47,279 nt of DNA from an uncultured Bacteroidales bacterium (GCA_905233585.1 CAJOFD010000012.1:1-47279); one strand, 5' to 3'. Positions 34,412 through 43,139 are shown, counted from the first letter of the stretch. Numbers and translations: made by a program. Notes: a model not told the origin generated them from the sequence alone.

Positions 34412-35233
34412 ATGAAGAAGAAAATGTTTGTAGTGTTTGCTGCCACCATTATCTGCGGCATGTGTTTATTTACCTCCTGCAAGCAGGACAACATTAACCT
34501 CAACGAGAAGATTATCGGCAAATGGATACTTGCCGAAACAAACGGCAATCCTACTCTGACCAACAACAAGTATGTCATCACTTTTACCTCGAACACCAAA
34601 GGTTATCTGAGTGCTTCGCTGAGTTCCTACACGGAAATTTCCTCCTTTTGGGGCGACCATCAAGAAATTGATGTGGACATCACCGGCAACATGATTAAAA
34701 ACACGATGGTTGTCAATGAGCATCTGACCGTTGTTGACGAAATGATAGTTACCTCTATCACCGACACCGAGACTAAGGGAGACCTTAAGATTTTGTGGAT
34801 TGTCGATGACACCGTGGTAAGAACCGTTGAAGAGAGCATCCGTACCGTGAGGGTTAATGAAGACTATAGCAATGCTATACTCGGTACGTGGGAAGGGCAG
34901 GTTACCAGTGATGATGACGTTTATACCGATGGACAACTTCACCGCTGGCAGTTTAACGCCGATGGTACCTATGTTTATTTCCGTCACACTGATGACGGAC
35001 AGTGGGAGGACGAAGTGAATGCCTATGCCAACTTTTTCATTGACGGTACGCTGCTCTGCATGCGTTGGAAAAACACTGGCGAAGATCAGAAGGAACATTA
35101 TGAGTGGTGGGAGCTAGAGAGCATACAGAACGGCGAGATGAAGTGGAAAGGTCTGCGCAAGCACGAGGACGGATCAACCTTTACCGCCTCGTTCGGCATG
35201 ACGATTGTTTCAGACTCCAAAACCCAACAATAA
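34412..35233 (+). CDS. Lipocalin-like lipoprotein, two repeats
   Basis: A 273-residue lipoprotein (lipobox FTSC, Cys 23). Two lipocalin-like beta-barrel modules are visible, each opening with the G-W motif: IIGKWILAETNG (about 34) and ILGTWEGQVTSDD (about 154), followed by strands such as WQFNADGTYVYFR and a closing MKWKGLRKHEDGS. Such proteins are common in Bacteroidales and are thought to bind small hydrophobic ligands or metals in the periplasm. The C-terminal module is closely related to the remnant at 36832. Confidence 0.82.
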   Translation: MKKKMFVVFAATIICGMCLFTSCKQDNINLNEKIIGKWILAETNGNPTLTNNKYVITFTSNTKGYLSASLSSYTEISSFWGDHQEIDVDITGNMIKNTMVVNEHLTVVDEMIVTSITDTETKGDLKILWIVDDTVVRTVEESIRTVRVNEDYSNAILGTWEGQVTSDDDVYTDGQLHRWQFNADGTYVYFRHTDDGQWEDEVNAYANFFIDGTLLCMRWKNTGEDQKEHYEWWELESIQNGEMKWKGLRKHEDGSTFTASFGMTIVSDSKTQQ

Positions 35234-35248
35234 ACGTATATTTTACCC

Positions 35249-35335
35249 ATGAACAACAATATCATCACCATCAATCACGAATACGGAACGGGCAGCAGTG
35301 GGATTGCCCGCTCGTTAGATGTGAAACTTGAATGA
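35249..35335 (+). pseudogene. N-terminal remnant of a cytidylate kinase-like gene
   Basis: A 28-codon ORF (starts MNNNIITINHEYGTG, then SSGIARSLDVKLE and stop). This is the usual beginning of Bacteroidales cytidylate kinase-like proteins: a first strand (ITI), the R/H-EYGSGG-type P-loop and a helix of the form IARKLAEKL. About 170 further residues are missing; the next codon is already the leader of the CstA gene. The match is short, so the assignment is tentative. Confidence 0.5.
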
Positions 35336-35354
35336 CAATTATATAATAAACAAT

Positions 35355-36830
35355 ATGATTACATTTATCATCAGTCTTGCAGTCTTGATTTTTGGGTACT
35401 TCCTCTACGGGCATCTTGTGGAGCGTGTGTTCTGTCCCGACAATAGAATTACACCCGCCGTGTCCAAACGTGACAATGTAGACTTCATACCGCTTCCCAA
35501 CTGGAAAGTATACATGATTCAGTTTCTAAACATCGCTGGCACGGGTCCCATCTTCGGTGCCATTATGGGTGCCAAATTCGGTCCTGTAGCCTATCTATGG
35601 ATTGTCTTCGGTACCATTTTCGCTGGTGCTGTACACGACTACCTGAGTGGCATGGTATCGATGCGTAACGGCGGAGCAAGCCTGCCAGAGCTTGTTGGCA
35701 AATACTTGGGCAAGTGGACAAAAAGCGTTGTGCTGGTTCTGACCTTATTGACTTTGATTGTCGGAGGCACTGTGTTTGTTTACTCCCCTGCGGCGATACT
35801 GCACTTGATAGGTGGCGACACCATGATGTGGGTCATCATTATCTTCGCCTACTATGTCATTGCCACGATGCTGCCCATTGATAAGATTATCGGTAAGGTC
35901 TATCCGCTATTTGCTGTGGCATTGCTCTTCATGGCTGTAGCGCTGGCGGTGGTACTCTTCGTCAAGATGCCGCATCTGCCCGAGGTTTGGACGCACCTTT
36001 ACAATATGGGTGCTGAGGCTGACCCCGAGCATTGGACAGATCATATCTTTCCTGCCCTTTTCATCACCGTGGCTTGCGGTGCCGTATCGGGTTTCCATGC
36101 CACTCAGAGTCCCTTGATGGCTCGCTGCTTGAAGACGGAACACATGGGTCGCCGTGTCTTTTACGGTGCCATGGTAACCGAAGGTTTGGTGGCTTTGATT
36201 TGGGCTACAATAGGTATGTGGTTCTTCTACGCTGACCCTACACCAGGCTATGACTTAGTGGAGGACTCTAATGGCTTTTATACATTGGCCCCGGCGGTGG
36301 TACACTTGGTGAGCCGCGATTGGTTGGGCTCTCTCGGTGCCGTGCTGGCCATATTGGGCGTGGTGGCTGCACCTATCACCAGTGGTGACACCGCTTTCCG
36401 CTCTATTCGTCTCATAGTGGCCGATTGGCTGAAGGTCGACCAGCGGTTCATCCGCAAACGCCTCTACATCTGCCTGCCGCTTTTTGCCATCTCCATCGCC
36501 TTGCTGGTGTGGCAGATTGCTAACCCTGACGGCTTCAATATCATCTGGCAGTACATGGGCTTCTTCAATCAGACATTAGCAGTCTTCACCCTTTGGACAC
36601 TTACCGTCTATTTGGTGCAGGAGCACAAGCACTATTGGATCACTCTTGTACCTGCTCTCTTTATGACCGCTGTCTGCTCCACTTACCTATTCGTATCAAG
36701 GCTCACTTTCGGTCTATCCGATACTATTGGCTACTCTTTGGGTGCTTTCTGCATGGTCGTGGCAATAGTGTGGTTCGCCCTTTGGCACAGAAAAACGAAA
36801 AAAAATGTCAAACCTATAAATAGTAAATAA
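35355..36830 (+). CDS. CstA-family carbon starvation/peptide-pyruvate transporter
   Basis: A 491-residue membrane protein with about 13-14 helices. The start at 35355 (MITFIISLAVLIFGYFLYG) is the normal family N-terminus; an upstream ATG at 35328 overlaps the remnant ORF. Signature blocks: FLNIAGTGPIFGAIMGAKFGP, DYLSGMVSMRNGGASLPELVG, GAVSGFHATQSPLMARC and ITSGDTAFRS. CstA/BtsT proteins import pyruvate or peptides when carbon is short. The Bacteroidota form lacks the extra C-terminal domain of E. coli CstA, consistent with this length. Confidence 0.93.
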   Translation: MITFIISLAVLIFGYFLYGHLVERVFCPDNRITPAVSKRDNVDFIPLPNWKVYMIQFLNIAGTGPIFGAIMGAKFGPVAYLWIVFGTIFAGAVHDYLSGMVSMRNGGASLPELVGKYLGKWTKSVVLVLTLLTLIVGGTVFVYSPAAILHLIGGDTMMWVIIIFAYYVIATMLPIDKIIGKVYPLFAVALLFMAVALAVVLFVKMPHLPEVWTHLYNMGAEADPEHWTDHIFPALFITVACGAVSGFHATQSPLMARCLKTEHMGRRVFYGAMVTEGLVALIWATIGMWFFYADPTPGYDLVEDSNGFYTLAPAVVHLVSRDWLGSLGAVLAILGVVAAPITSGDTAFRSIRLIVADWLKVDQRFIRKRLYICLPLFAISIALLVWQIANPDGFNIIWQYMGFFNQTLAVFTLWTLTVYLVQEHKHYWITLVPALFMTAVCSTYLFVSRLTFGLSDTIGYSLGAFCMVVAIVWFALWHRKTKKNVKPINSK

Positions 36831-36831
36831 T

Positions 36832-37047
36832 ATGAAGAAAATATTTTCAATCCTGATGTTTGCCCTGACGATGACAGCTTTTGTCAACGGCGACCTGCTC
36901 TGCACCCGCTGGGTTGACAATGGACAGGAAAACTACGGATGGAAAATCAGCACCATAAGCGGCGACCAGATGCAGTGGAAAGCATTGCGTCAGAACGGAA
37001 ACGGAACAACTGCACAGCAAGAAACGAAGTGTGTAAAGGTAAATTAA
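36832..37047 (+). pseudogene. Short lipocalin-like gene with internal deletion
   Basis: A 71-residue ORF: a signal-peptide-like start (MKKIFSILMFALTMTAFV) joined directly to NGDLLCTRWVDNGQENYGW and QMQWKALRQNGNGT, which aligns with the last third of the lipoprotein at 34412 (DGTLLCMRWKN, EMKWKGLRKHEDGS). The first strands of the lipocalin barrel and the GxW motif are missing, while the frame is intact. It is best read as an in-frame deletion product of a paralogue. It sits 1 nt after the CstA stop. Confidence 0.65.
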
Positions 37048-37048
37048 T

Positions 37049-37972
37049 ATGAACACTGACAACAACTTTGCAGAACCCAAAAGAATAGACATAAAGGAAT
37101 GGTCACTGAAGGGAGAGGGGCTGTTCGGAAACGTATATGAATCCGACCGCCATTCTGGAGTGATTCTCAAACTGAACAAAAACACCGACAAGGAAGGTCC
37201 ATGGGAGGAATATGACAAATCGAGGTGCATCTTTGCCTTGGGAGTGAAGACTCCGCGCGTGTACGATTTTGTTACCGACGGACAACACTTTGGTTATACT
37301 GCCCAGAAGATTGTAGGAAAAAAATCGTTCAGCCGTCTGGTAGCGGATAATCCCAAGGAGACAGACTATTATGCCCGTCTGTACTCCCAGGAGGCTGTCG
37401 CCTTCCACAACACCCCCTGCGACACGTCGGCTTTCCCTTCTATACATAAAGAAATGGCCGACGCGATAGTGGGAAGCAAGCTCCTTTCCGACAAGGTCAA
37501 ACAGGACGCCCTTGCCATCCTTGCCGACATCCCTGACCCTTGTACTTGTCTTCACGGAGACTTCACCACTGGCAACCTCATTACCAATGGAAAGGAATGC
37601 TACTGGATAGACCTTGGCTGGTTCAGTTACGGAAACCCACTTTTTGACCTCACGCAGTTCTACTTTTACCAAAAGTATCTTCCCACGCTGTTCCTTAAGA
37701 AAGTCATTCACATGAGCCACAGTCAGATAAAAGCCTTTTCCATAAGCCTCTGCAAGTATTATTTCCAGCTCCATGAGCCAGAAGAAAGGAAAAGTCTGGA
37801 ACCTCTTGTTCGCAAGGTAATGTATATCCGTGTGCTCAAAATGATCATTGAGAAGAACAACCGCATAGCGGCTTTGGTTCTCATCCCGATAGCGCAGAAA
37901 GAGGGAGGCTTCAAACCCACTTCCCGTCTAACCCTATTATATCGTGCCATAAGAGGAAAACCTTTGATATAA
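37049..37972 (+). CDS. APH-like kinase family protein (aminoglycoside phosphotransferase fold)
   Basis: A 307-residue protein with the kinase-like fold of choline/aminoglycoside phosphotransferases. N-lobe: glycine-rich LKGEGLFGNVYES and the Lys in GVILKLNK (41). Catalytic loop LHGDFTTGNLI (His 169, Asp 171, Asn 176) and metal-binding Asp 188 in YWIDLGWFSYGNPLFDL. Related family members in Bacteroidales and Fibrobacter are small-molecule or protein kinases of unknown target; there is no resistance context here. It follows the lipocalin remnant by 1 nt. Confidence 0.85.
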   Translation: MNTDNNFAEPKRIDIKEWSLKGEGLFGNVYESDRHSGVILKLNKNTDKEGPWEEYDKSRCIFALGVKTPRVYDFVTDGQHFGYTAQKIVGKKSFSRLVADNPKETDYYARLYSQEAVAFHNTPCDTSAFPSIHKEMADAIVGSKLLSDKVKQDALAILADIPDPCTCLHGDFTTGNLITNGKECYWIDLGWFSYGNPLFDLTQFYFYQKYLPTLFLKKVIHMSHSQIKAFSISLCKYYFQLHEPEERKSLEPLVRKVMYIRVLKMIIEKNNRIAALVLIPIAQKEGGFKPTSRLTLLYRAIRGKPLI

Positions 37973-37992
37973 AAGAATATTCTGTAGATTTG
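37963..37992 (+). promoter_or_regulatory. Promoter of the cupin gene
   Basis: TTTG (37963-37966, inside the end of the kinase gene), 18-nt spacer, TAGATTTG (37985-37992). It places the transcript start about 90 nt upstream of the ATG at 38091. Confidence 0.6.
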
Positions 37993-38090
37993 CAGCGTCA
38001 TAGATTTAGATTGTGTTCAACGGATTTCGCTCGGTCCGGAGATGTATCACGAAAAAGATAAAAACAAACGAAAAAACAGACATTTTAACC

Positions 38091-38504
38091 ATGAAAGCAT
38101 GTAGTAAAGAAAACAACTCACAGAACAACGACCTCCCACAGGAGGTGCGTTCCACCGAACTTATCCGCACCAGCCAAAGTTGGGACGGTGCAGACCTGCC
38201 CGACTACCCCCATGGGCGTCCCGAATTGGTGGCCGTGAAGTACGAGATTCCTTCAGGTCAGAAACTAGGCTGGCACCACCACCCTGTGATGAATCATGGC
38301 ATATTGACACAGGGCGAACTGACCATTGTCAGCCTTGACGGCAAGGAGAAAGTGATACATGAGGGCGAAGTAGTTGTTGAGATGGTGAACACTATTCACC
38401 ACGGCGAGAACCGCGGTTCCAAGCCTGTTATCTTATATATGTTTTATCTCTCACAGCCGGGACTTCCTCTGTCCGAACAGCATATAGAGATATCATTAGA
38501 TTAA
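38091..38504 (+). CDS. Cupin-domain protein with a shortened N-terminus
   Basis: A 137-residue cupin. Metal-site residues are in place: HHHP (His 62-64), His 69 and the second-motif His 103/104 (NTIHHGENRG). Homologues of this type usually carry a lipoprotein signal peptide followed by a Cys and a polar linker. Here the N-terminus reads MKACSKENNS, which looks like the start codon and the lipobox Cys with the hydrophobic core cut out. An in-frame GTG at 38013 would add 26 residues but no hydrophobic segment. It may now be cytosolic. Enzymatic role unknown. Confidence 0.75.
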   Translation: MKACSKENNSQNNDLPQEVRSTELIRTSQSWDGADLPDYPHGRPELVAVKYEIPSGQKLGWHHHPVMNHGILTQGELTIVSLDGKEKVIHEGEVVVEMVNTIHHGENRGSKPVILYMFYLSQPGLPLSEQHIEISLD

Positions 38505-38585
38505 CATCGTCATAACGAATTGGATTGAGCAGCATAGAACTAATCTGTTGGAACTGTCATTCTGCCAAATTGGCGGTGCTCATAT

Positions 38586-39146
38586 TTAGCGGCGTGTTGC
38601 CTTAAGTACTTCATCAAAGACGAGTTGTTTGTCAAGCCATGCCTTGACACTATCGCCCGCTACGGTCAGTTGTACATCGTACCATTTTCCTGTTTCCACG
38701 CTGCCAGAATGTATAGCGGTCTGTATCTTCCCATTGGCACTCATCTGCTCAATAGCATGCTGTGTGTTGCCACTTGTGCCGAAATTCAACCAGCAGTAGT
38801 TTAAGGTATCCACATAGTTGAAAACAATGATGAACCCCGCTGAACCGCTGTCCTTGCGAGCTTGACATTGTATGGTGTAGTGGTCAGAGTCAATGACATA
38901 ATTGCAGATGGCCAGTGGGGCTTTCTCACATGCCGTATGTTGCAGAAAGCCATCGTTCATCTCCCAACTACCGCGGACAAACTCAGGTTTTCCCGTCTTG
39001 GGAAGGGGATCGCAGTGGGTATAGCTGGTCTGCGTACACCAGGCGGAATAACCTACACGATTCTGACTTGGAGTAATAGTCTCTTTTGTACAAGCAGTCA
39101 GTATCAATACAATAAGTAGGGTAAAAAAAGATGTTATGTTTTTCAT
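38586..39146 (-). CDS. Lipoprotein with LamG-like domain of alpha-L-arabinofuranosidases (probable fragment)
   Basis: A 186-residue protein: lipoprotein signal (lipobox LTAC, Cys 19), a short linker and a beta-sandwich domain with the pattern seen in Bacteroidales GH51 arabinofuranosidases (ARKDSGSAGFIIVFNYVD, YCWLNFGTSGNTQHAIEQ, SVETGKWYDVQLTVAGDSVKAWLD). The catalytic barrel that normally belongs to such enzymes is absent, and the protein ends in KATRR right after the domain. It is either a stand-alone surface carbohydrate-binding lipoprotein or the remains of a glycosidase with an internal deletion; I favour the second because of similar scars in neighbouring genes. Confidence 0.7.
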   Translation of the reverse strand: MKNITSFFTLLIVLILTACTKETITPSQNRVGYSAWCTQTSYTHCDPLPKTGKPEFVRGSWEMNDGFLQHTACEKAPLAICNYVIDSDHYTIQCQARKDSGSAGFIIVFNYVDTLNYCWLNFGTSGNTQHAIEQMSANGKIQTAIHSGSVETGKWYDVQLTVAGDSVKAWLDKQLVFDEVLKATRR

Positions 39147-39634
39147 CTATAAAAAAGGGTTAATGGGTTCAACTTGTGATAATCATCTGCAAATTTATAA
39201 CTTTTATTAGAGGTTTATTTTCGATAATATAGATTCTAACAAGCAAAGTTATAAAAAATACTAGCAGGAGTATCGAAAAAAAGCACTTTTCTTGGTCTAT
39301 AATTTAACTTATTTTGAATTAGTATGATTTGATTATATGATAAATTACTAATATCCATATCTTTAAGTATATATTGTCTGATTGATTTATTGGTATTTTT
39401 ACAATACTTCTTCTGCCATGAACTATATGGGTCGGTAAAAAAATTTAACTTTCTAACTTGAACTTATATGTTGCTGTTCGGATTTTTTTGGAAAATATGT
39501 CTTTGGAATAATTGAGTTCGTTTTTACATGATAAACAAAAATTCTTCTAAATTTTTCCCCTAAAAAAACATGATTTATTGTTTTGTAATAGCATAAGATA
39601 TTGATATATATGATTATAAAAATAATTATATATG
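39147..39634. other. AT-rich intergenic region at the right edge of the GC-richer island
   Basis: About 490 nt without a supported gene. The base composition falls abruptly here from the mixed composition of the island to very A/T-rich DNA. I looked for a tRNA, att-like repeats and a transposase remnant and saw none. Confidence 0.5.
39190..39197 (-). promoter_or_regulatory. Possible promoter -7 box of the LamG-like lipoprotein
   Basis: TAAATTTG on minus, 43 nt before the start codon, no clear -33 element. Confidence 0.4.
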
Positions 39635-39666
39635 TTTGTTTCCTATTGTATAAAAATGTATTTTTG
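39635..39666 (+). promoter_or_regulatory. Promoter of the lipoprotein at 39709
   Basis: TTTG (39635-39638), 20-nt spacer, TATTTTTG (39659-39666): the best full match to the Bacteroidota -33/-7 pattern in this window, 42 nt before the ATG. Confidence 0.75.
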
Positions 39667-39708
39667 TAAAAATTAACAAATTGTATTAATAATTAAAAAA
39701 TTTTTAAG

Positions 39709-40521
39709 ATGAAGAATTTAGTTTTAATTTCTGCTGTTGTAGGAATGATCTTTTTTGCAGGTTGCAAAAAAGATGGGGTGTACAAACCCTCACAAAAAAT
39801 CAGTAAAATAACTTATAGTGTTGATAATCAATATCAAGAAGAAACTTGGCATTGGAACAAAAATCAGTTGCAAGACATTAATCATGGCACTTGGACAGAA
39901 ACCTATACCTATGAAAAAGGAAGACTTACCCGTGTCGATGACAAAATCAATAATAACTATAGTTTATTTGAGTATGATGGCAGCAAATTGAGTAAAATTA
40001 CTTGCTATGTTGGAGGTGTAAAAGTTGAAGAATATAATGTCAAATATGATAACAAAAAGATGTCTGAAATTGAAATTTTGTACGAAGAAGCTTCTCTTTC
40101 TATCGGAAAAAGCAACAGCAATCCATTGTCTGTAGTTTGTTCTCCTGAAATAGCACAAATAGTGGAAGACAACAACAATGCCTTTTTAGAAGAATGCCAA
40201 TTACAACACAAGGCAATGGTTAGACAAACTGTTACTTTTGAATGGGACGGCAAAAATATATCAAAAATCATATCCACTAGGGGCAATACAAGAACCGAAA
40301 CAAGTTTCACCTACGATAATAAAATAAATCCTTTCTATGGATTTTTAGACTTATATCAAAGCAATACTTTTCTGATTAAAAACAAAAACAATATAAAAAC
40401 TGCAACTTCTACCAATACCTTAATATCTTATGATTACACTTACGATGGTCAATATCCTGAAACCATATCATACGAGAGTCAAGGTAGAAAAATAACTCAA
40501 CGTATTGAATATAGCAAATAA
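39709..40521 (+). CDS. Lipoprotein with YD-like beta-repeats
   Basis: A 270-residue lipoprotein (lipobox FAGC, Cys 19, then KKDG). The mature part consists of repeated strand-turn-strand units with YDGS, YDNK and YTYDGQYPE (for example FEYDGSKLSKITCY, VKYDNKKMSEIEI, FTYDNKINPF), resembling the YD/RHS-like repeats in many Bacteroidales lipoproteins of unknown role. Two Cys in the middle (VVCSPE and EECQLQ) may form a disulphide. It has its own promoter and terminator and is a monocistronic unit. Confidence 0.78.
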   Translation: MKNLVLISAVVGMIFFAGCKKDGVYKPSQKISKITYSVDNQYQEETWHWNKNQLQDINHGTWTETYTYEKGRLTRVDDKINNNYSLFEYDGSKLSKITCYVGGVKVEEYNVKYDNKKMSEIEILYEEASLSIGKSNSNPLSVVCSPEIAQIVEDNNNAFLEECQLQHKAMVRQTVTFEWDGKNISKIISTRGNTRTETSFTYDNKINPFYGFLDLYQSNTFLIKNKNNIKTATSTNTLISYDYTYDGQYPETISYESQGRKITQRIEYSK

Positions 40522-40544
40522 GTTATTGTTATAAAAATAAATAA

Positions 40545-40568
40545 AAAAGCGGACTATAGTCCGCTTTT
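40545..40568 (+). terminator. Terminator of the YD-repeat lipoprotein
   Basis: Perfect inverted repeat AAAAGCGGAC/GTCCGCTTTT with a TATA loop followed by Ts. Confidence 0.85.
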
Positions 40569-40626
40569 TTATTGGCTCATACTATCCAATTCTTTTATTG
40601 AAATAGCAAAATTTTTATTTTTAACA

Positions 40627-40661
40627 TTTGAAAAAAATATCATGAAAATATGCTATCTTTG
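40627..40661 (+). promoter_or_regulatory. Promoter of the DUF5686 gene
   Basis: TTTG (40627-40630), 23-nt spacer, TATCTTTG (40654-40661). The box ends only 9 nt before the chosen ATG at 40671, so the mRNA leader would be very short. It lies on top of an in-frame upstream ATG at 40650, which argues against that start. Confidence 0.6.
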
Positions 40662-40670
40662 CTTTGGATT

Positions 40671-43127
40671 ATGAAAAAGCATATTTTCTTTTGTTTTATC
40701 GTTGGGGTGTTCATCTGTCAGTTGTCTGCCCAACAATACAAATTATCAGGTGTTGTTGTCGATTCAGTTTTTCGAACTCCCATACAATATGCCAATATTT
40801 GGATAGGCAATCAGGAGGGTGGGACCATTTCCGACCAATATGGAGCCTTTTCGCTTGCTTTTCAAAAAAAGCCCGACACCTTGTTTGTGAGTTGTATCGG
40901 CTACAACAAACGTTTTGTAGTGTTGCGGAATGAAAAATTTCTCAATATCGAATTATCGCCTTCAACACAAATATTGCCGACATTCAGCCTTTCGGCAAAA
41001 GATAATCCTGCTTTTAGAATAATAAGAAATGTGCGAAAGCACAAATCCGCCAACAATATGAAACAATATCGTTCTTACAAAGCGGATTGTTATACCAAAA
41101 CCTTTTTTTCTTCCGACATTATTTTGGATAGTTTGACTCATGCCCGTTTTTTGGATACATTGCAAACCCTTTCGCCAACCGATTCGTTTGCTTTAAATCT
41201 GTTGAACAAACAGCATTTGTTTATGATGGAATCGGTATTTGAACATTATTACAAAGCACCCAATCGTCATTTTGACAAATTGACCGCTTCTAAAATATCG
41301 GGGTTTTCCAATCCTGTTTTTCATTTAATTACTTCACAAATACAAAATTTTTCGTTTTACGACACCTATTTTACCGTTTTAGGCCGACAATTTGAAAATC
41401 CTATTGCAGATGAAAATTTTTCGCATTATGATTTTTATTTGGAAGACATTTTTTTTGATGGTAAAGACAGTTTGTTTACCATTGCTTTTCAACCGAAAAA
41501 GAATAAAGATTTTGCAGCTTTGTCGGGTAAATTTATTGTCAGTAGCGACAATTGGGCTATAGCTGATGTATTGACATCTCCCGTTTATGAAAGCACAATG
41601 ATGAATATTGTTGTTCATCAAAAATACACCAAAATAGACGATAAATATTGGTTTCCTGAGGATATTTATTCAAAAATGACATTAAATATTCCCAATTTAT
41701 TTCCATTTTCGGGTTATTTTTATTCTACCTATAGCAATGTTGCCATCAATATTCCATTGCAGGACAAGTTTTTTTTCATGGGCAATCTCAATGCAGGCAC
41801 CAGTTTGCTGTCGGGTAGCACCAAAGACAGATTGCCGCAAGGTCAGAGCGATTCTTTGTTGGCTGTTTATCGTACAGATACATTGTCCAACAAAGATTCC
41901 GTTACCTATTTTGTTTGGGATAGCCTTACCAGAAATAAACATCTGGACAAGTATGAATATGTTATCAAATCGTTGATTTCTGGTAATATTCCAATACACA
42001 TGTTTGATTTGGATATTACACGTTTTTTGACATTCAATAAATATGAAGCCTGCCGTATTGGTTTTGGTTTGCATACCAACGACAGACTTTGCAATTGGAT
42101 GAGTGTTGGTGGTTTTTTCGGCTATGGTTTTCGTGATGAAATGGCAAAAGCCGGTTTTGATGCCAAATTTTCTTTATACAAAAAATTCAATACCACTTTG
42201 TTTTTTGGTTTGACTTTCGATTTGCAACCTGCGGGTTCTACATTTGAAACACAGTTCTCGCACACGTATTCGTTTTCATTAAAAGGCTTGAACCAGATTG
42301 CTTCCCGCTATTATGACAATATTTTTAAAGGAGAAATAGGCGTATCTTCTTATGTTTCAAAATATGTAATGGCAACTCTTGGTTTTTCTTTTCAAAAAAA
42401 CCATATTTTGTACAACTATAAATTTACTCCTATTACTACATTCAAAGGAAAATATTTCAATTACAAATTGGCACAAATTAATCTGCATTTAAGATTGTCT
42501 TTCAGTGAGATAATTTATTTCAGCGATATGTTTACCTTAACCAAAGACGATAATTTGCCCGTTATAGAATTTTCTTACCAAAGAGGTATCAAAGGTTTTG
42601 CCAATAGTGATTTTGTTTTCAATAGTTTTGCATTAAAGGTAAGACAATCCATAAAAATACCTTATATTGGTTTGTTTTCTTATACGCTCCGAGCCTCTTT
42701 GACCGATGCGGACTTGCCATTGGCATCATTGTATTCCAATCATGGCACATATATGGCTTTTGGTTTTTATGATAAACATACTTTTGCCACTATGTTGGAA
42801 ACGGAATTTTTGTCTGATAAATTTATCTCTCTCTATGCTTCTATGCGATTCAAACGATTGTACAAAACAAGATATTCTGCTCCTCAACCTGAATTGTTGT
42901 TGGGAGCCGCTGTCGGAGGTTTGCGACACCCTGAATATCATCAAGGTATCAATTTCAAAACAATGGAAAAAGGTTATTTTGAAACAGGATTGATGGTACA
43001 TCGTATTTTAAAATACAGCATTGTCGGTATAGGTGCAGGTATTTATTGGCGTTTAGGCAAATACCATTTTGCAAGAGAATCGGATAATTTTTCAGCACGA
43101 TTGTCCATTACCTTTGGTGGAGAATAA
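40671..43127 (+). CDS. DUF5686 outer-membrane protein with carboxypeptidase-regulatory-like plug domain
   Basis: An 818-residue exported protein. Signal peptide (1-20, ending LSAQQ), a CarboxypepD_reg-like beta-sandwich (about 23-105: LSGVVVDSVFRTPIQYANIWIG, GGTISDQYGAFSL, LFVSCIGYNK), then the DUF5686 region (about 115-430, starting IIRNVRKHKSANN) and a C-terminal beta-barrel (about 440-818) that ends in an aromatic-rich strand (ARLSITFGGE). It is widespread in Bacteroidota, in the outer membrane, with unknown substrate. The start is chosen at 40671 because the promoter box covers the earlier ATG. Confidence 0.88.
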   Translation: MKKHIFFCFIVGVFICQLSAQQYKLSGVVVDSVFRTPIQYANIWIGNQEGGTISDQYGAFSLAFQKKPDTLFVSCIGYNKRFVVLRNEKFLNIELSPSTQILPTFSLSAKDNPAFRIIRNVRKHKSANNMKQYRSYKADCYTKTFFSSDIILDSLTHARFLDTLQTLSPTDSFALNLLNKQHLFMMESVFEHYYKAPNRHFDKLTASKISGFSNPVFHLITSQIQNFSFYDTYFTVLGRQFENPIADENFSHYDFYLEDIFFDGKDSLFTIAFQPKKNKDFAALSGKFIVSSDNWAIADVLTSPVYESTMMNIVVHQKYTKIDDKYWFPEDIYSKMTLNIPNLFPFSGYFYSTYSNVAINIPLQDKFFFMGNLNAGTSLLSGSTKDRLPQGQSDSLLAVYRTDTLSNKDSVTYFVWDSLTRNKHLDKYEYVIKSLISGNIPIHMFDLDITRFLTFNKYEACRIGFGLHTNDRLCNWMSVGGFFGYGFRDEMAKAGFDAKFSLYKKFNTTLFFGLTFDLQPAGSTFETQFSHTYSFSLKGLNQIASRYYDNIFKGEIGVSSYVSKYVMATLGFSFQKNHILYNYKFTPITTFKGKYFNYKLAQINLHLRLSFSEIIYFSDMFTLTKDDNLPVIEFSYQRGIKGFANSDFVFNSFALKVRQSIKIPYIGLFSYTLRASLTDADLPLASLYSNHGTYMAFGFYDKHTFATMLETEFLSDKFISLYASMRFKRLYKTRYSAPQPELLLGAAVGGLRHPEYHQGINFKTMEKGYFETGLMVHRILKYSIVGIGAGIYWRLGKYHFARESDNFSARLSITFGGE

Positions 43128-43139
43128 TAAAAGCAATAG

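Noticed and set aside
34466..35098. 210-codon minus-strand ORF opposite the lipocalin-like lipoprotein
   Set aside because: Overlaps an intact lipoprotein with signal peptide and GxW motifs; no own promoter.
37103..37774. 223-codon minus-strand ORF inside the APH-like kinase gene
   Set aside because: The plus strand holds an intact kinase with all motifs; the antisense frame shows no family features.
38564..38574. GCCAAATTGGC palindrome as terminator between the cupin and the LamG-like lipoprotein
   Set aside because: The stem is only 5 bp and no T run follows on either strand.
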